Part shown: piece by piece, positions 35,683 through 46,897 of the stretch | Numbering within the stretch: the first letter of the stretch is position 1 | Layout: every line of letters starts with the position of its first letter | Source of the DNA: Adiantum capillus-veneris | Lineage: Eukaryota > Streptophyta > Polypodiopsida > Polypodiales > Pteridaceae | Direction of reading: 5' to 3' | DNA: 64,000 nt | NCBI GenBank assembly: GCA_014529385.2 | Contig: CM043963.1 | Span: 72,695,412-72,759,411, forward strand | Translations under genes and position numbers: made by a program | Notes under the pieces: model-generated | Seen by the model: the letters and a program-made list of their open reading frames with translations, nothing else | The model's database searches: none | Told to the model about the DNA's origin: nothing

Positions 35683-35694
35683 CTCTGATACTAG
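35683..35694 (-). other. primer-binding site of the gypsy element with the 2.7-kb LTR
   Basis: The minus strand reads TAGTATCAGAGC, one mismatch from the initiator tRNA-Met site TGGTATCAGAGC, and lies 1-2 bases inside the LTR end. Confidence 0.7.
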
Positions 35695-35695
35695 G

Positions 35696-37729
35696 TGTGA
35701 GGTCCCCACCCCACCGTATCAAACGGGATGTGGTGGTGACCTGGTGGCCACTAGATCTATAGCGGAAGCAAACAAAGTGCTTCAGGGTTCAGCTAGCGGA
35801 CGATCTCTCATCACAAAGTGAGTCAAGTTCGAGCCTACTAGCAATGAGATCTAGCTCCACCTCGCAGGGGAAGCGTGTCCAATCAATTATTGGTCCTAAA
35901 ACCCACCTTCCAAGAGAAGAGAAGTCTCGAGTGCCTTTTTCCCCATGTTTCAGAGGCACGTACACTTGAGGCTTCTCCGCTCTAGGGGCAATGAGTATTA
36001 CTAGTATCGATTTAAACACTATGGGGACAGAGAGTTCCCGACAATCGGTACCACCCTTCTCATAGGCATTGGCAACCTGAGCCAAGCCCCAACTTTCCAC
36101 TCCCACACTCACACTTCCTTGTGTGTCCTAATTATTACCACAATGGTTGTTCAACATAAATGTTCCTTGAATTAGATTCCGAATCACAATGTTCGTTAAG
36201 ACAGCCCTTCAATCAGTATTGCAAAGCGGCACCAAGATAGTACTCTAGTAAAAACTCTACTCAAACTTATTCATTAAAATTCCAATGTTCTAGAGGTACA
36301 ACATCCCCCCTCCAGCGAGAGTTTACTCCTCCCGTTGTCGCCTAGCTGCCCATACAACTAGGTATGTCCACCGCATAGAAAGCACGACATGGACATTCCC
36401 ACCGCTTAACCAGCAGACGTGGGTATCCACCGCTTAACTAGCAGATGTGGATTCAAGAGCCTTAACCAGAAACTCTGCCCCCTGTGATCAGGAGGGGGTT
36501 CAGGACTAATTCAACATTGGAAATAGAATGAACATGTCGAGCTAAATTTTCCCTAGCAGACATTCTTTCCTATTGCAAACAGTATATCCATCAATAATTT
36601 CTTTCCTACTTTAGACTTTAATGTACAAATGAATTCAAATGCTGAGGTTTCCGTAGGATTTCTCCAACATGTTTGGGGATATGTTCTTTCCTAGCTAAAC
36701 GTGTGCATTGTTAAATTAAACAACTTGAATAAAATTGTGACCTACCTCTTCTGTTTCTTCGCTTGTGAGATGGCCGGTGCTTGTTCGTCCATGGGAGCTT
36801 TTCCTTTTCCATTCACATTGCTCGTTCCTCCCTCGCGGTTGTGGGCACCACCGAAGCGAGGTCTCTTAACCGGAGCCATTTTATACTCACTACTTTAAAT
36901 GAAAAACTTGGAGAAAAGAGGTAACATCCAAGAGCATCATAACAATCCAAATGATAGATTAGAATCATTGAACAATCCCCCTTATGCATGAGGGTTAGAT
37001 TTTTCCTTCGAGACATAGTAATTTTATGGTTAATATTTTACTTATCCTATGGGAACCGGCTCTAAAGTTAATCACTTGGCTTAGATGATTAATCATTTCA
37101 GAATTTTACTAATTAAATTACAGGAGAGATGAATTAAGCAATCTCAATCACTTTCCTAATGCAATTAGAAAGATGTAGAATTACCGCATGCATAGGTGAG
37201 AGAAATTTCTCTTCTTTAGTGGCTTAATGATAGATTAATTTTGCCTTAATCAAATCTTAATGTGTGAGAAAATTGAATCTAACCTAGTTACGACAATATT
37301 GAGTGGTAAAAGAAGGAATTTCATCAAATCTACATCATGACCGGCTTGACAATTAATTACTATGCTGCCTAGAGAGAGAAATCTCTTCTAACCATGTATT
37401 AATCATTGATTAAGAGTGATGAATGGCTGCATAATTAGCTATTGGATGATGATTATGTAATGGAGTATAGCTATGGAGATTTAGAGTACAACTATTGGGA
37501 ATTATAGGTAGGATTAAGCATAGTAGACAAGGAATTAAGAGAATGATGAAGAGGTTTATAGACGAGCATAAATTAAATCATGATTACCGTGATTAGGGCT
37601 GAAAATCCTCTCGATTTTCTGATCCAAATGAATTCTCAAGACGAGAATCCGGCAGCACTTCCCTCCTTTGCTTCTCCTTCAAAGACTGTGTGTGCCGGCA
37701 GCACCTCCCCAAGGTGTGTGTGTGTACTG

Positions 37730-37763
<34 letters not shown>

Positions 37764-38429
37764 CACACCTTTAAATAGGATCCTCCAAGATGAAAATCGA
37801 ACCTAGCTGCTATAAGCATCTGAGTGAGCACTCACTTCATGCATTGGCAAGTCTAGTTACCTTCCCACCAAGTGTCCAGTTAGCTAGTCTAAGTGGCTCT
37901 CACACCCACTCTCTAGCTTGGAAACTCTCCCACAACTCCCACAAGACAAGAGGGTGCCCCCTAGCTGCTAAAGCTGGCTGAGAGTGGCATGGAACCTGCT
38001 CCCACAGAGCCTTGAGCCCCGATGCCTCCCCGCACAACTTTAGGAAAAATTGGTTTTAGGCTAAAACGACCCATACAAGTCGGAATTTAATGCCGTAAAT
38101 TGCTATACTAAGCTCTAACTAAGGCGTACTGGTCCGAGTACCTGCTATATTTAGTAGCCCCCGGGGTCCGAAAATGCATATTTTTCAAATTCGGGGTACG
38201 GGTGCAGTTTTTCGAGACGGTCAAAACTAGATGGGTCGGGTGACCAAAAAATTACTATTTTTAGAAATGTTCACAAAAATTATTTTAATTCACATTTTGA
38301 AGCTTTATAACATTCTAAACATCATGGCATTGACAGAATTTGGAAAACTGCTAAAAACAATAATTTTTTTCATTATGATCTTTTCATGGTACAATGGTGC
38401 TCTTTTTGGTTGGGGTCAGAGACCTTACA
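35696..38429 (-). repeat. long gypsy 5' LTR (about 2.7 kb)
   Basis: Ends are matching short inverted repeats: TGTGAGGTCC at 35696 and, read on the minus strand, TGTAAGGTCTC at 38429. A primer-binding site follows on the minus strand, then a leader and gag. A TATA-like CTATTTAAAG (complement of 37769-37778) precedes a CT/GT-rich stretch (37710-37765), a plausible promoter. No ORF inside is convincing. A 28-bp direct repeat (CCACCGCTTAACYAGCAG) lies at about 36399 and 36427. The second LTR is absent. Confidence 0.7.
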
Positions 38430-39052
38430 TCCACTCTAACATTGACTCTTGAATCTTTGGCAACACTAGAAGAGCTGGCTTCCACTCTCGTATGTTTTGA
38501 TGATTTTTTCATCTTCTCCTTGCTCTTGGACTAAGTATACAACTGCTGCACAAGTTGTATGTGAGTATCTATGCCTAGCAAAATGGTAATTTTAGGATTT
38601 TTTAATCTCCTAAAAATTCCTTGAGGTCTGCCCAATAAATTCGTTAACCATGTTCATGAACTTGATGTCATTAGAGATATACCAAAAGGAGTGGGTGCAA
38701 ATACGAGCTGGAGCTGCTCAAATACAAACTTTGTTAAAGTCTCTGTAAATTGGTAGTAATGCTCCAGAGTTGAAGGGTTGAGGCAACAACAAAGCTTGGC
38801 CTCTGACATGTGATAAAAGTGACATATTACAACCTCAAAGATAAACTTTCACTAATTTTTTTCCAGCTTGGTGTCCTCCATATCTATGAGATATAATTTT
38901 AAAGCTTAAACATTATGATATAAATGACAAATATCAGAATCATATCATGATTGTGAACCATAAACAATAGGATAATCGGATACTATGTTATGATTGCAAA
39001 TTACACACTATACAATAAATGATTGAAAGTTTAAGGAAAAACAAAGCACACA

Positions 39053-39131
<79 letters not shown>

Positions 39132-39219
39132 GTGCATGCCAAAAGAGAGTTAGATAATACATATAGTCAGTCAAAGGAGTGTACATGTGAACAACCCAAC
39201 TTGTGTGAGGTATGCTTAG
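38430..39219. other. unassigned stretch ending in (AG)n
   Basis: No coding sequence I can support on either strand. AT-rich; a pure AG microsatellite occupies 39057-39129. The copia copy 3 fragment begins just after it. Confidence 0.5.
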
Positions 39220-39796
39220 TTATTACAAAATCCTTGTTTGACCAATTGAGTGTCACCCTTATCATACCAAGAACGAGAAGATTGCTTCAACCCATACAAA
39301 GCTTTCTCACATTTGCACACTTTATCTTCCTACGCTTTAATGAAAGAACCGTGAGGCTCTGTTACATAAACTTTCTCAAATATGTCACCATTCGCAAAAG
39401 CAGTAACAATGTCTGATTGATGTACATCCCAACCAAAATGAGTTACCAATGCACATAGAAAACGCATAGTAGTCATACGACAAGTGGAGAAAAAATCTCC
39501 TCATAATCTAGGCCTCCTTTGTTTGCATAATCTTTTGCAACAAGTCGAGCCTTATAGTGATAAATCTCACTATTCAGCTTGCGTTTCAACTTATAAGTGC
39601 ACCTCTAGCCTGCTCATTCTCAACCCTTTCCTCATCAAGTACATGTACATCTACATCAGTAATAATAGGCTGATCTGTAATATTTTTAGAAACACCCATA
39701 GGCTATACATTTGCCTCATTGGAATTTACATTCAAACTTCCACCACTGAAACAAGGCAACAAATGTCATAAATTCCATGTGAGCTTACATTACTAT
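39220..39796 (-). pseudogene. copia copy 3, start of RT (fragment)
   Basis: Minus strand shows the WDVHQSDIV.. motif A region (about 39440-39400), KALYGLKQSSR (about 39310-39275) and the linker sequence NEQARG found in copies 1 and 2. It ends before the catalytic YVDD box. Confidence 0.8.
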
Positions 39797-39805
39797 CTCT
39801 AGTAC

Positions 39806-40559
39806 CCAAGGAATTCACCATGGATAACTTATTGCACCATGTAAGTGCAAGGGATGGGTTTTTTTACAAGCTACATAAGCATATAAGTTAGGGGTAGGCC
39901 CCCAATAATTTATCTCCCAAGTTTAAAAATAAGGGAGGGGGTATCATATTTAGGGGGGTGGGGGGGAGGGGTGGGTGGGGAGAAGTGAGAAAAGGAAAAC
40001 ATGAGAGTAAGTTTTTGTGTTTCAAAATCATGGCTTCCCAAAAGATTCTACCCTTGAACTTGTGAGTCAATAGCTACAAAGATACATGCAAGAACTAACA
40101 TTGCTTTGTATCAAATGCTGTTTTATGATTATAGTAAAGTTGTTGAGGTATGAAAGCTATAAAGAGTTTATATAGATGCAAATTTACACGGAGAACGTCA
40201 CAAAACTTTATAACTATGTTTTTTGAGTAATTTAGATGGGTCAGAATTGGACGAGTAGCTAGAGTGTAGGCTGAATGGGCACATAGTTTGAAAGTCAAAT
40301 TAAGACACATTGAGGGTACATCTAGTTATCAACATAATTGGCTTCTTAGTATGTTGCCAAGTCACTATGCTATATGCTCTTTGACTAGTTTTATTCATTT
40401 AGATCATGGAGACCTAAATTTCATATGTAAGATAGGGGTATGATAGTTTTTTGCATTGATTGTCGTTGTATAAGCGTAGAAAGGAGGGTCATATTCCCTA
40501 ATATGAGTCATATATAGGGGTTCTGTGTCCTGTTTTGTATATAGAGTGGATCCCCCGGG
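39806..40559. mobile_element. 754-bp insertion flanked by a 9-bp target duplication
   Basis: CTCTAGTAC occurs at 39797-39805 and again at 40560-40568, and removing the segment restores the copia alignment to copy 2. A 9-bp duplication is typical of Mutator-like elements. The insert has no recognisable ORF and only weakly similar ends (both start CC..GG read inward), so it may be a non-TIR MULE or another 9-bp-duplicating element. It contains a G-rich tract at about 39951-39982. Confidence 0.6.
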
Positions 40560-40579
40560 CTCTAGTACATGACAACAAG

Positions 40580-41610
40580 GGCTGAATAGAATCTTCCACA
40601 AACACAACATCCCGTGAAACCAGTATACGCTTTGTTTGCGAATGATCCAACACGTAACCTTTGCTTTCAGCAGTGTAACAAAAAAAAATCTATTTGACAG
40701 CCTTATCATCCAATTTTTTGCGTTGTGTTTGTGGCACCAAAGCATATGCCAAACAACCAAAAACACGCACGTGCTCAATAAAAGGCTTTCTATCATGCCA
40801 TGCTTCATATGGAGTGATAGACTGCAAAGCTTTTGTACGACACTTGTTAAGTACATAAGTGGCACACATGATGGCCTCAAGCCAAAATGAATGTGGAAAA
40901 GCTTGACTTTTGACCGTACATCATGCCATTTTCTTCAGTGACCTATTTTTCCTCTCAGCAACACCATTTTTATGAGGCATATATGTCATTGGACATTGGT
41001 GTTTTATCCCACAACTAGCCAGGAATGCATTAAATTCATGAGACATATACTCCCCCAGTCGATCAGAACGGAGGGTGCCCATAGTACATTTTGAGACATT
41101 TTCAGCCATAGCCAGAAATTGTTTGAAGCACATAAATACTTTGGACTTCTCTTTAAGTAGATATACCCATGTATGCGTGGAGTAATCATCAATGAAAGTC
41201 ACAAAGTAAAGGTAATTTCCCAAGGATGGAGTTTGCATGGGCTCACAAACATCGCTATGCATCTGCAATCCTTTGGAAACTTAGAATGTTGCATCTTACC
41301 CAAAATACAGCCTTCACAAACATGTTTGATATGTGCTTCAAGAGGTGGCAAACGTAGCAAACTGGCAAAATTTAAATGTCTAAAATGTGCATGCCAAAGT
41401 TTGCATCTGAAATAGCCTTAGAATCTACAATTGTATTTGAAAAAATCCACCCACACTTGTCATATAAAGTAGGAAAAGTGAGCTTATACAGCCCACGGCA
41501 TAAAATTCCTAATGAAACAATTTCATCACCAAAACTCATATCATGTACTATACATCTGTTATCCACAAATTTGACTAAAAGACCAAGTCTAGCAAGTGCA
41601 GATACAGACA
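40580..41610 (-). pseudogene. copia copy 3 integrase
   Basis: HSDVCEPMQTPSLGNYLYF, LRSDRLGEYMSHEF and NGVAERKNRSLKK (41268-40921) show the catalytic Asp, Asp and Glu regions. The later part (WHDRK.., FGCLAYALVP) is in broken frames at 40880-40580. The upstream pre-integrase segment (LARLGLLVKFVDNRC) is at 41611-41372. Confidence 0.88.
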
Positions 41611-41618
41611 AAAGATTC

Positions 41619-42916
41619 TTATGATCCCATGTACATACAATGCATCAACAAGTGTGAAAGAACTATCATTTGCAGCAATAAGCACAATCTTTTCAAGTCC
41701 CTTCGGATAAGAGGCATTGTTGGCACAAGTGATTGAATTCCCACATGAGGGACATCCTTGAGAGAGGTAAACAAGTCACAATGAGAGGTAATGTGCTTTG
41801 TAGCACCACTATCAAAGTACCACACTTGAGTATCTGTAGCAACTGACAAACATGCATCATGGATATTAGGATCATAAGTGCACTCTACAGTAAAAGCCCA
41901 TTCTGCATCAACATCAGCATCACAATCTCCTTTCACAAAAGACTCAACAATAGCTACATTTGTAGTGGAACCAGCATTTGCAATGGAACCATCCTCTTTC
42001 TTCTTAGACTCTTTGGCCTTCAACTTATGACAGTGCTTGATCAAGTGATCATTAGCTTTGTAATAATGGCAACGTATCTTCTTTTAACCCTTATCACTAG
42101 AATTCCCAGACAAATTGCTTCCAGCAGAAGCATTAGAAACAAGTGATTTACCACTCGCAAAAGGACCATGAGAAGTGGATACATTGTGGTTACTACCTTT
42201 TCTTTGAGTAGCAATAAAGGCATGTTCAGCTCCATGCTGTCTAGTCTTGTTTTTCCTTGAAAGTGACCCTTGCAACAACAATATGCATAATGCATCAAAC
42301 TTGACAACTTTAGGATTTCCTTGGGTCATAAGTCTCCAAGTACTAGCAAAAATCTGGTAAGAATCTGGCAAAGCATCAAGAACAGTTTGCACAAGTGAAT
42401 TGTCAAAAATAACTCCTCTTGTAGAAATTAGTTGCTCATTGGTATCGTTGAAACTAGCAAGGAAAGTTCCATGTCATCTTCCTCATGTGTAATCTTCAAC
42501 TCCAGCTCTTTGCACAGCAATGCAATTTTTGCCTCATTGCAACTTGCATAAAGACCAGCCAGAATATCCCAAGCCTGTTTTGCAAATTTCATTGAACAAA
42601 TGTGGAGAGTAATAGTGCACTTCAAAAACAACACAATCAATGCATGAGTGTATGCATCTTTTACATCCCAAGGAGCTTGCTCGGCTGTAGGCAAAACAAC
42701 TCTAACAATAGCAATCCTTGTAGCAAGACCTACAACATCCTCAACATTACCTACATCCTCAGAACCAGGACGTACATCAATGCCCTGCATAATGTTCCAA
42801 ACTCCCTTTGACACAAGGACCTGTTGCATCATGTAAGCCCACATAGAGTAATTGTCCCCATCCAACCTATCCTCAGCAGCAAACATCTTGAATACACCCG
42901 TGTTGTTGTCAGCCAT
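41619..42916 (-). pseudogene. copia copy 3 gag and protease
   Basis: ATG at 42916-42914 (MADNNTGVFKMFAAEDRLD). Gag runs through KQAWDILAGLYASCNEAKI and QTVLDALPDSYQIFASTWRL. The zinc knuckle region is near 42070-42030, and protease VWYFDSGATKHITSHCDLF at about 41825-41770. At least three frameshifts. Confidence 0.87.
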
Positions 42917-43278
42917 GGCGAATGTTGCACCTGATGTAAAAACAGCATGAAAAGAGGAGAAACTAAGTGAGACCAACACGGGCTATATAGCACAAACTAC
43001 AGAAGACTGTACGGAACTTGTTATGCAAAAAATGACACTAATAAAAATTATGCATAAAATGACAAAATTGCCTGTGCAGACTTAGCTGTAGTGGAAACGG
43101 AGGCCAAAATGAGCCCAAATCAAAACTCTGAGGAGACCAAGATCTTTGAGCTTGCCCATAATATTTGTCGACCTGTGAATGCTTGCCAAAGCTCAAAGAA
43201 ATCAAAGAAAGTGATCAGGATTGTGTCGAAGGTGCTGACAACTAAGCTCGACAGGATGCAATCTGCTCTCATACGAAT

Positions 43279-43507
43279 TGTCAAAACTAGGGTTTCAAAA
43301 ATACACACACAGCTTGGAGAAGATGAAGGAAGCTCAAGACACACAATAGAGAGTGTATTACTTAGTATGCAATGGAAAGATAAGATAGCCCTAGAGTGAT
43401 GGGCGTATATACAATGCACATGGGAAAAAACCTCCAAGCAAGGGAAAAAATGCCGTGGCGGTCCTAAGTGTGTTCACACACATCACTACCACATGTATAC
43501 GGTAACA
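43279..43507 (-). repeat. 5' LTR of copia copy 3
   Basis: 229 bp, TGTTACCGTATACATG at its start (43507) and ...CTAGTTTTGACA at its end (43279). It is the same LTR family as 17209-17435 and 27315-27541, but visibly more diverged. Confidence 0.9.
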
Positions 43508-44014
43508 GTTCTTTCTTTGATCGAAGTCTTATCCAATCAAAATAGACTTCGATCAAAGTCTTTTTTGATCAGAAGGAAAAAAAATGGGTAGACGGTCATT
43601 ATTCAAGGATACGGCATATAATGGCATTTTATACACATATATTTTTTGAAACAGATGAACAAATGCAACCCAAAAAGCCAATAGACATCTCATAGAAGAT
43701 GTGCAACTTTCAGTAGTTAGAGGCAGTTATGCTCTAGATTAGGCAACATGTAGAGGATAGGGAGTAATGGTAACTCGAGAACCTGGGTAATCAACTACTA
43801 TTACATTAAGGGTAGTAGTCAAAATATATACAAACTATGTGTTAGGGGTAACAAGCCAATCAATGGGTGTGTTAGGACATGCGTGCATCAAAGATAGCAA
43901 TGTAGAGGACAATTGAAATTGCACACAAAGGATCAAATAGATGGGGAATGTGAAGGCCCTTGATGAAGCAACAATCAATGTCACGGCTAGTCCTTTGACA
44001 CCACTCTGTGTGTG
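43508..44014. other. unassigned stretch with a 15-bp perfect hairpin
   Basis: No coding sequence recognised. CTTTGATCGAAGTCT at 43515-43529 is exactly inverted at 43544-43558 (14-bp loop). Related CGATCAAAGTCTT sequence recurs near 57480. Confidence 0.6.
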
Positions 44015-44524
44015 TGTAGTTTTTTTACTTAAATAATACAACATAAATGAACATTTTAGCTCAAAAGACAACTGGCTTTAGACAAGTGACAATGATTAGT
44101 ACAAAAATAAATCAGTCTTAGAAGTATTTTTGTACATTACTATAAGAATAAGGTCTCATCCTAGTGTAGAAGTATAATGTATGTTCCATGAAATAACAAG
44201 AGCCCAGTATGTCAAGGACATACATTTGCTTTAAGCCAAAAAATTCCAAGAAAGGATAGAGTCCTCACCTACATCCATCCAAACAAGAAAACAAGCATGT
44301 TAGCCTTGAATGTTTTTTACAGCTGTCAACGAACTATATCAGTTGTTATGTATGTCCAACTTACAACCTTTTTAACTTAAAACAAATGTTCAAAGTGTAT
44401 ATGTAATCCAATTTTGTAAAGTACAAGGTGTGTGTTTTTTCTAAGTTCATCTTAATGCTTGTAAGAAAGTCATTATCCTTTTGAATTATGGCAGTAGTTA
44501 TATGTAAGGTTTTTATATAGCTGT
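44015..44524 (-). repeat. repeat X, second copy, part C
   Basis: Reverse complement of about 28690-29212. It ends in TTTTATATAGC exactly where the Tat-like LTR begins (44525), and the X sequence resumes at about 53573 on the far side of that element. Confidence 0.75.
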
Positions 44525-45883
44525 TGTTAGGAGTTCTTTGGAAGAAGTGATTGCGCATATGTACATACAGATGCATGGTGCATCAAATAAAGGATTGCCC
44601 ATTTTTCAGAGCCAGGTGGTTACGTGAGGCTCACATGTGTACATGTAGGACATCGTTGGTGCAGCTAAAGTTGGTCCAAGCTAGGAGATGGTCAATGCCA
44701 GGCAGAGGCAGCATGTGAGTGCAGTGCAGAAGGCTAGGGCAGGTACCAAAGCTCTAGGCAGCCCAAGGATAGCAGAGGTGTATGTTCGAAGTGGTTTTTT
44801 AGGCCAAAGGTGTGCTGCAAAGAGCCAAGCAAGATGGTAGACTATTGTGCCTGAGATGTGCGTTTTATGTGTGAGAATGTAGTGTTCAGTGTGCTTTCCA
44901 AGCCGGTCCAGACGGCTCGTCAAACGGAGCCCTGATGCTCAAGATATTGCAGTTTAAAGTTGAAGAGTGTAGAAGAGCCCGGACGAACAGGGCAGCTGGG
45001 GACAGTGGCCCGGGCTGATGTCAGTGTATATGTGTGTAGTGATCGAGTTGTGGAGCATGTCTGTCTTTTCGGATTGCAAATCGGAGCTCTGGATAGCAAG
45101 ATAGGGCCATTAGAAGATTTTTCGGGGGCCGGCTCTGAGCCCACTTGACCGCATTGGAGGAGGTGCCATTTGACAGTTTTGCGGCCTCGCCAAGGTTCTC
45201 GGTGGGAGTGTTTACCATGTGGAGCTAGTTAGAATCGACTGCACGTCCATCGGATGCTCGGTTGGTTAGACACAACGAAATGAAGTTGGGAGCATTTGGG
45301 CGGTGAACAGTTGCCAGATGTTTTTTTTTTTGTTTTGGAGGCCTTAGTTTGAGGGCGCCGAGGGATCGAAATGCAAAGATGACAGGTGTAGACGGGGCCG
45401 GGAATGTGGAGTTTCCGTTGGCTTCTTCTGCTTGGTAATCGGGTCCGGGAGCAACAAAGAGAAGCCTGTAGAAGGAGGCCAAAATATTTGAGTGTTTTTT
45501 ATATTTTTATGAGAAGTATGTCATGGAGTTTGAAGGCAAGGGCATTGGCAGCTGCCACGTGGCTTGAGAGTGAGCCCACATGCGGGCGCGCTGGACATGA
45601 ACTCGGGCTATTTAAGCTGGGCCGTGTGCCCTTTAGTGAAAGAAGAGGGGAGTGTGAGGAGCTCCCGTTGTGTGTGGCTATGGCGGACCTGCCCGGCGCT
45701 GCTGTGGAGGCGCTCTGCGGAGGACTTTGGTGAAGCGGGGCGGCATAGGTGGCGCGCCCGCGCATGAGGCAGTTGACAGTGACGATGATGTGGCGCCTGT
45801 GTGGATGTGCTGTCGGAGTATGACGTGGCATGCGGCAGTTAACATGGCCCTAGGGGCCACAAAGTTTTGAGAAGGAGGGAGAG

Positions 45884-45907
45884 GGCAATAGCGATATCGC
45901 TATTGCC
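45884..45907. repeat. 24-bp perfect palindrome
   Basis: GGCAATAGCGAT followed directly by its exact reverse complement. A near-copy lies at 46171-46198. Confidence 0.9.
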
Positions 45908-46170
45908 TCCCCCCCTCAGGTAAGGGGAAGGTCCCACAACAACGGGCAAGGGTCAGAGAGAGAGTCGGAGCTCGAGGACGCCAAGTGGGCCAAGTGGACA
46001 AATCAAAACCGGGCAAAGGCATGGACCAAAATGGTGAAAGAAGAGGGGAGAAAGAAGAGAGGATTGGAGGGTGTCGGATTAAAAAAAAAAATCAAACCAA
46101 AAGGCAAAGTAAGGCTAAGCCCAAAGAGGGTGAAAATTGAAGGATAAAAAATAAAAAATAAAAATACCAA

Positions 46171-46198
46171 GGGGCAATAGCGACGTCGCTAATGCCCC
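46171..46198. repeat. 28-bp palindrome with one mismatched pair
   Basis: Half-site GGGGCAATAGCGAC followed by its reverse complement with one change. Same core as the palindrome at 45884. Confidence 0.85.
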
Positions 46199-46897
46199 CC
46201 CCCCCAAAGAGCAAAGAGAGCAGATGGAAAAAGGCGGTGCCCCCTTCCCAAGAGATACCAAAAAAAGGTGCCACATGGACCAATTAGAGGGCAATTTCCC
46301 AAATTGAACCCCCCACCCTATAAAAGTCAAAAAATGATCAAACTAGGAGCTGCTTCTTAATTTTTTCTTGGCTTGTGGAGCCCGTTGGAAGCTTGCAAAG
46401 GGGAGCTTTTGGACAGAGGAGTGTGCCTGTCAAGCCCTTTGCATTTTCCTTGTGTAAATGGCCATGGTGATGGCAGTGTGAGTTTGTATAAGTGTTTTGT
46501 GGAGTGCAATTGAGCGGTTGTTGCCCATTCTTGCTGTGGTTTCCCCTTCCCCCCTTCTCTTTCTCCTGCTCTGGTGTTTTCCCTTGGTGCGGGATGTGTG
46601 GAAGTGTGTGCCCCCCCCGGACCGACGGTGTTTTGAGTGAGAGAGTGAGATTGAGTTGTTGTGAGTGTGTGTAAGGGTGGAGACAGGCCATGGCAACGGG
46701 TGTGCGTCGTGTGTTGGTTTGGTGAAGTGTGTGAGCAGTGGCAATCGAGCAGGCGGTGGCCTGCTAGTGTGAGTTGTGTGTTTGAAGGTGTTTTCCTAGA
46801 GGATAGGGGTGCTGTGAATGCCCTGAGCTACAGAGAGGCCCTTGTGTTTGTGCTGGGTGTGTTCCCCCATTCCCCCTCTCCATCTTCTGTTGCCCCC

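Larger units (their letters stand above)
39220..43507 (-). mobile_element. Ty1/copia retrotransposon copy 3, minus strand, 3' half lost and interrupted
   Basis: Same family as copies 1 and 2. Read from 43507 down: 5' LTR (43279-43507), leader, gag (from ATG 42916), protease, integrase and the first part of RT, ending near 39220. The later part of RT (including YVDD), RNase H and the 3' LTR are gone. A 754-bp segment (39806-40559) interrupts it. Small deletions remove parts of the integrase region near 41270-41370. Confidence 0.9.
44525..46897 (+). repeat. 5' LTR and leader of the Tat-like element
   Basis: 44525-44655 matches the first 130 bp of the 3' LTR closely. After that the two differ, so the 5' LTR is partly deleted or replaced and its end cannot be placed. 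44656-46897 is GC-richer than the surroundings, with C-rich and purine-rich tracts and two related palindromes. CCCTATAAAAG near 46315 is a possible promoter. No convincing coding sequence. Confidence 0.55.

Noticed and set aside
35789-36112. 107-codon minus-strand frame in the long gypsy LTR
   Set aside because: No recognisable domain; lies inside LTR ends supported by a primer-binding site.
36701-37016. Short frames on both strands near 36.7-37.0 kb as possible host exons
   Set aside because: Inside the 2.7-kb LTR, no splice structure or homology I can name.
45404-45870. Overlapping open frames on both strands in the Tat-like leader
   Set aside because: GC-rich DNA has few chance stops; no domain or consistent frame, and the region is LTR/leader by position.
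46338-46744. Minus-strand frames of 104 and 117 codons
   Set aside because: Antisense to the gag leader, Thr/His/Ser-rich and low complexity; no supporting signal.
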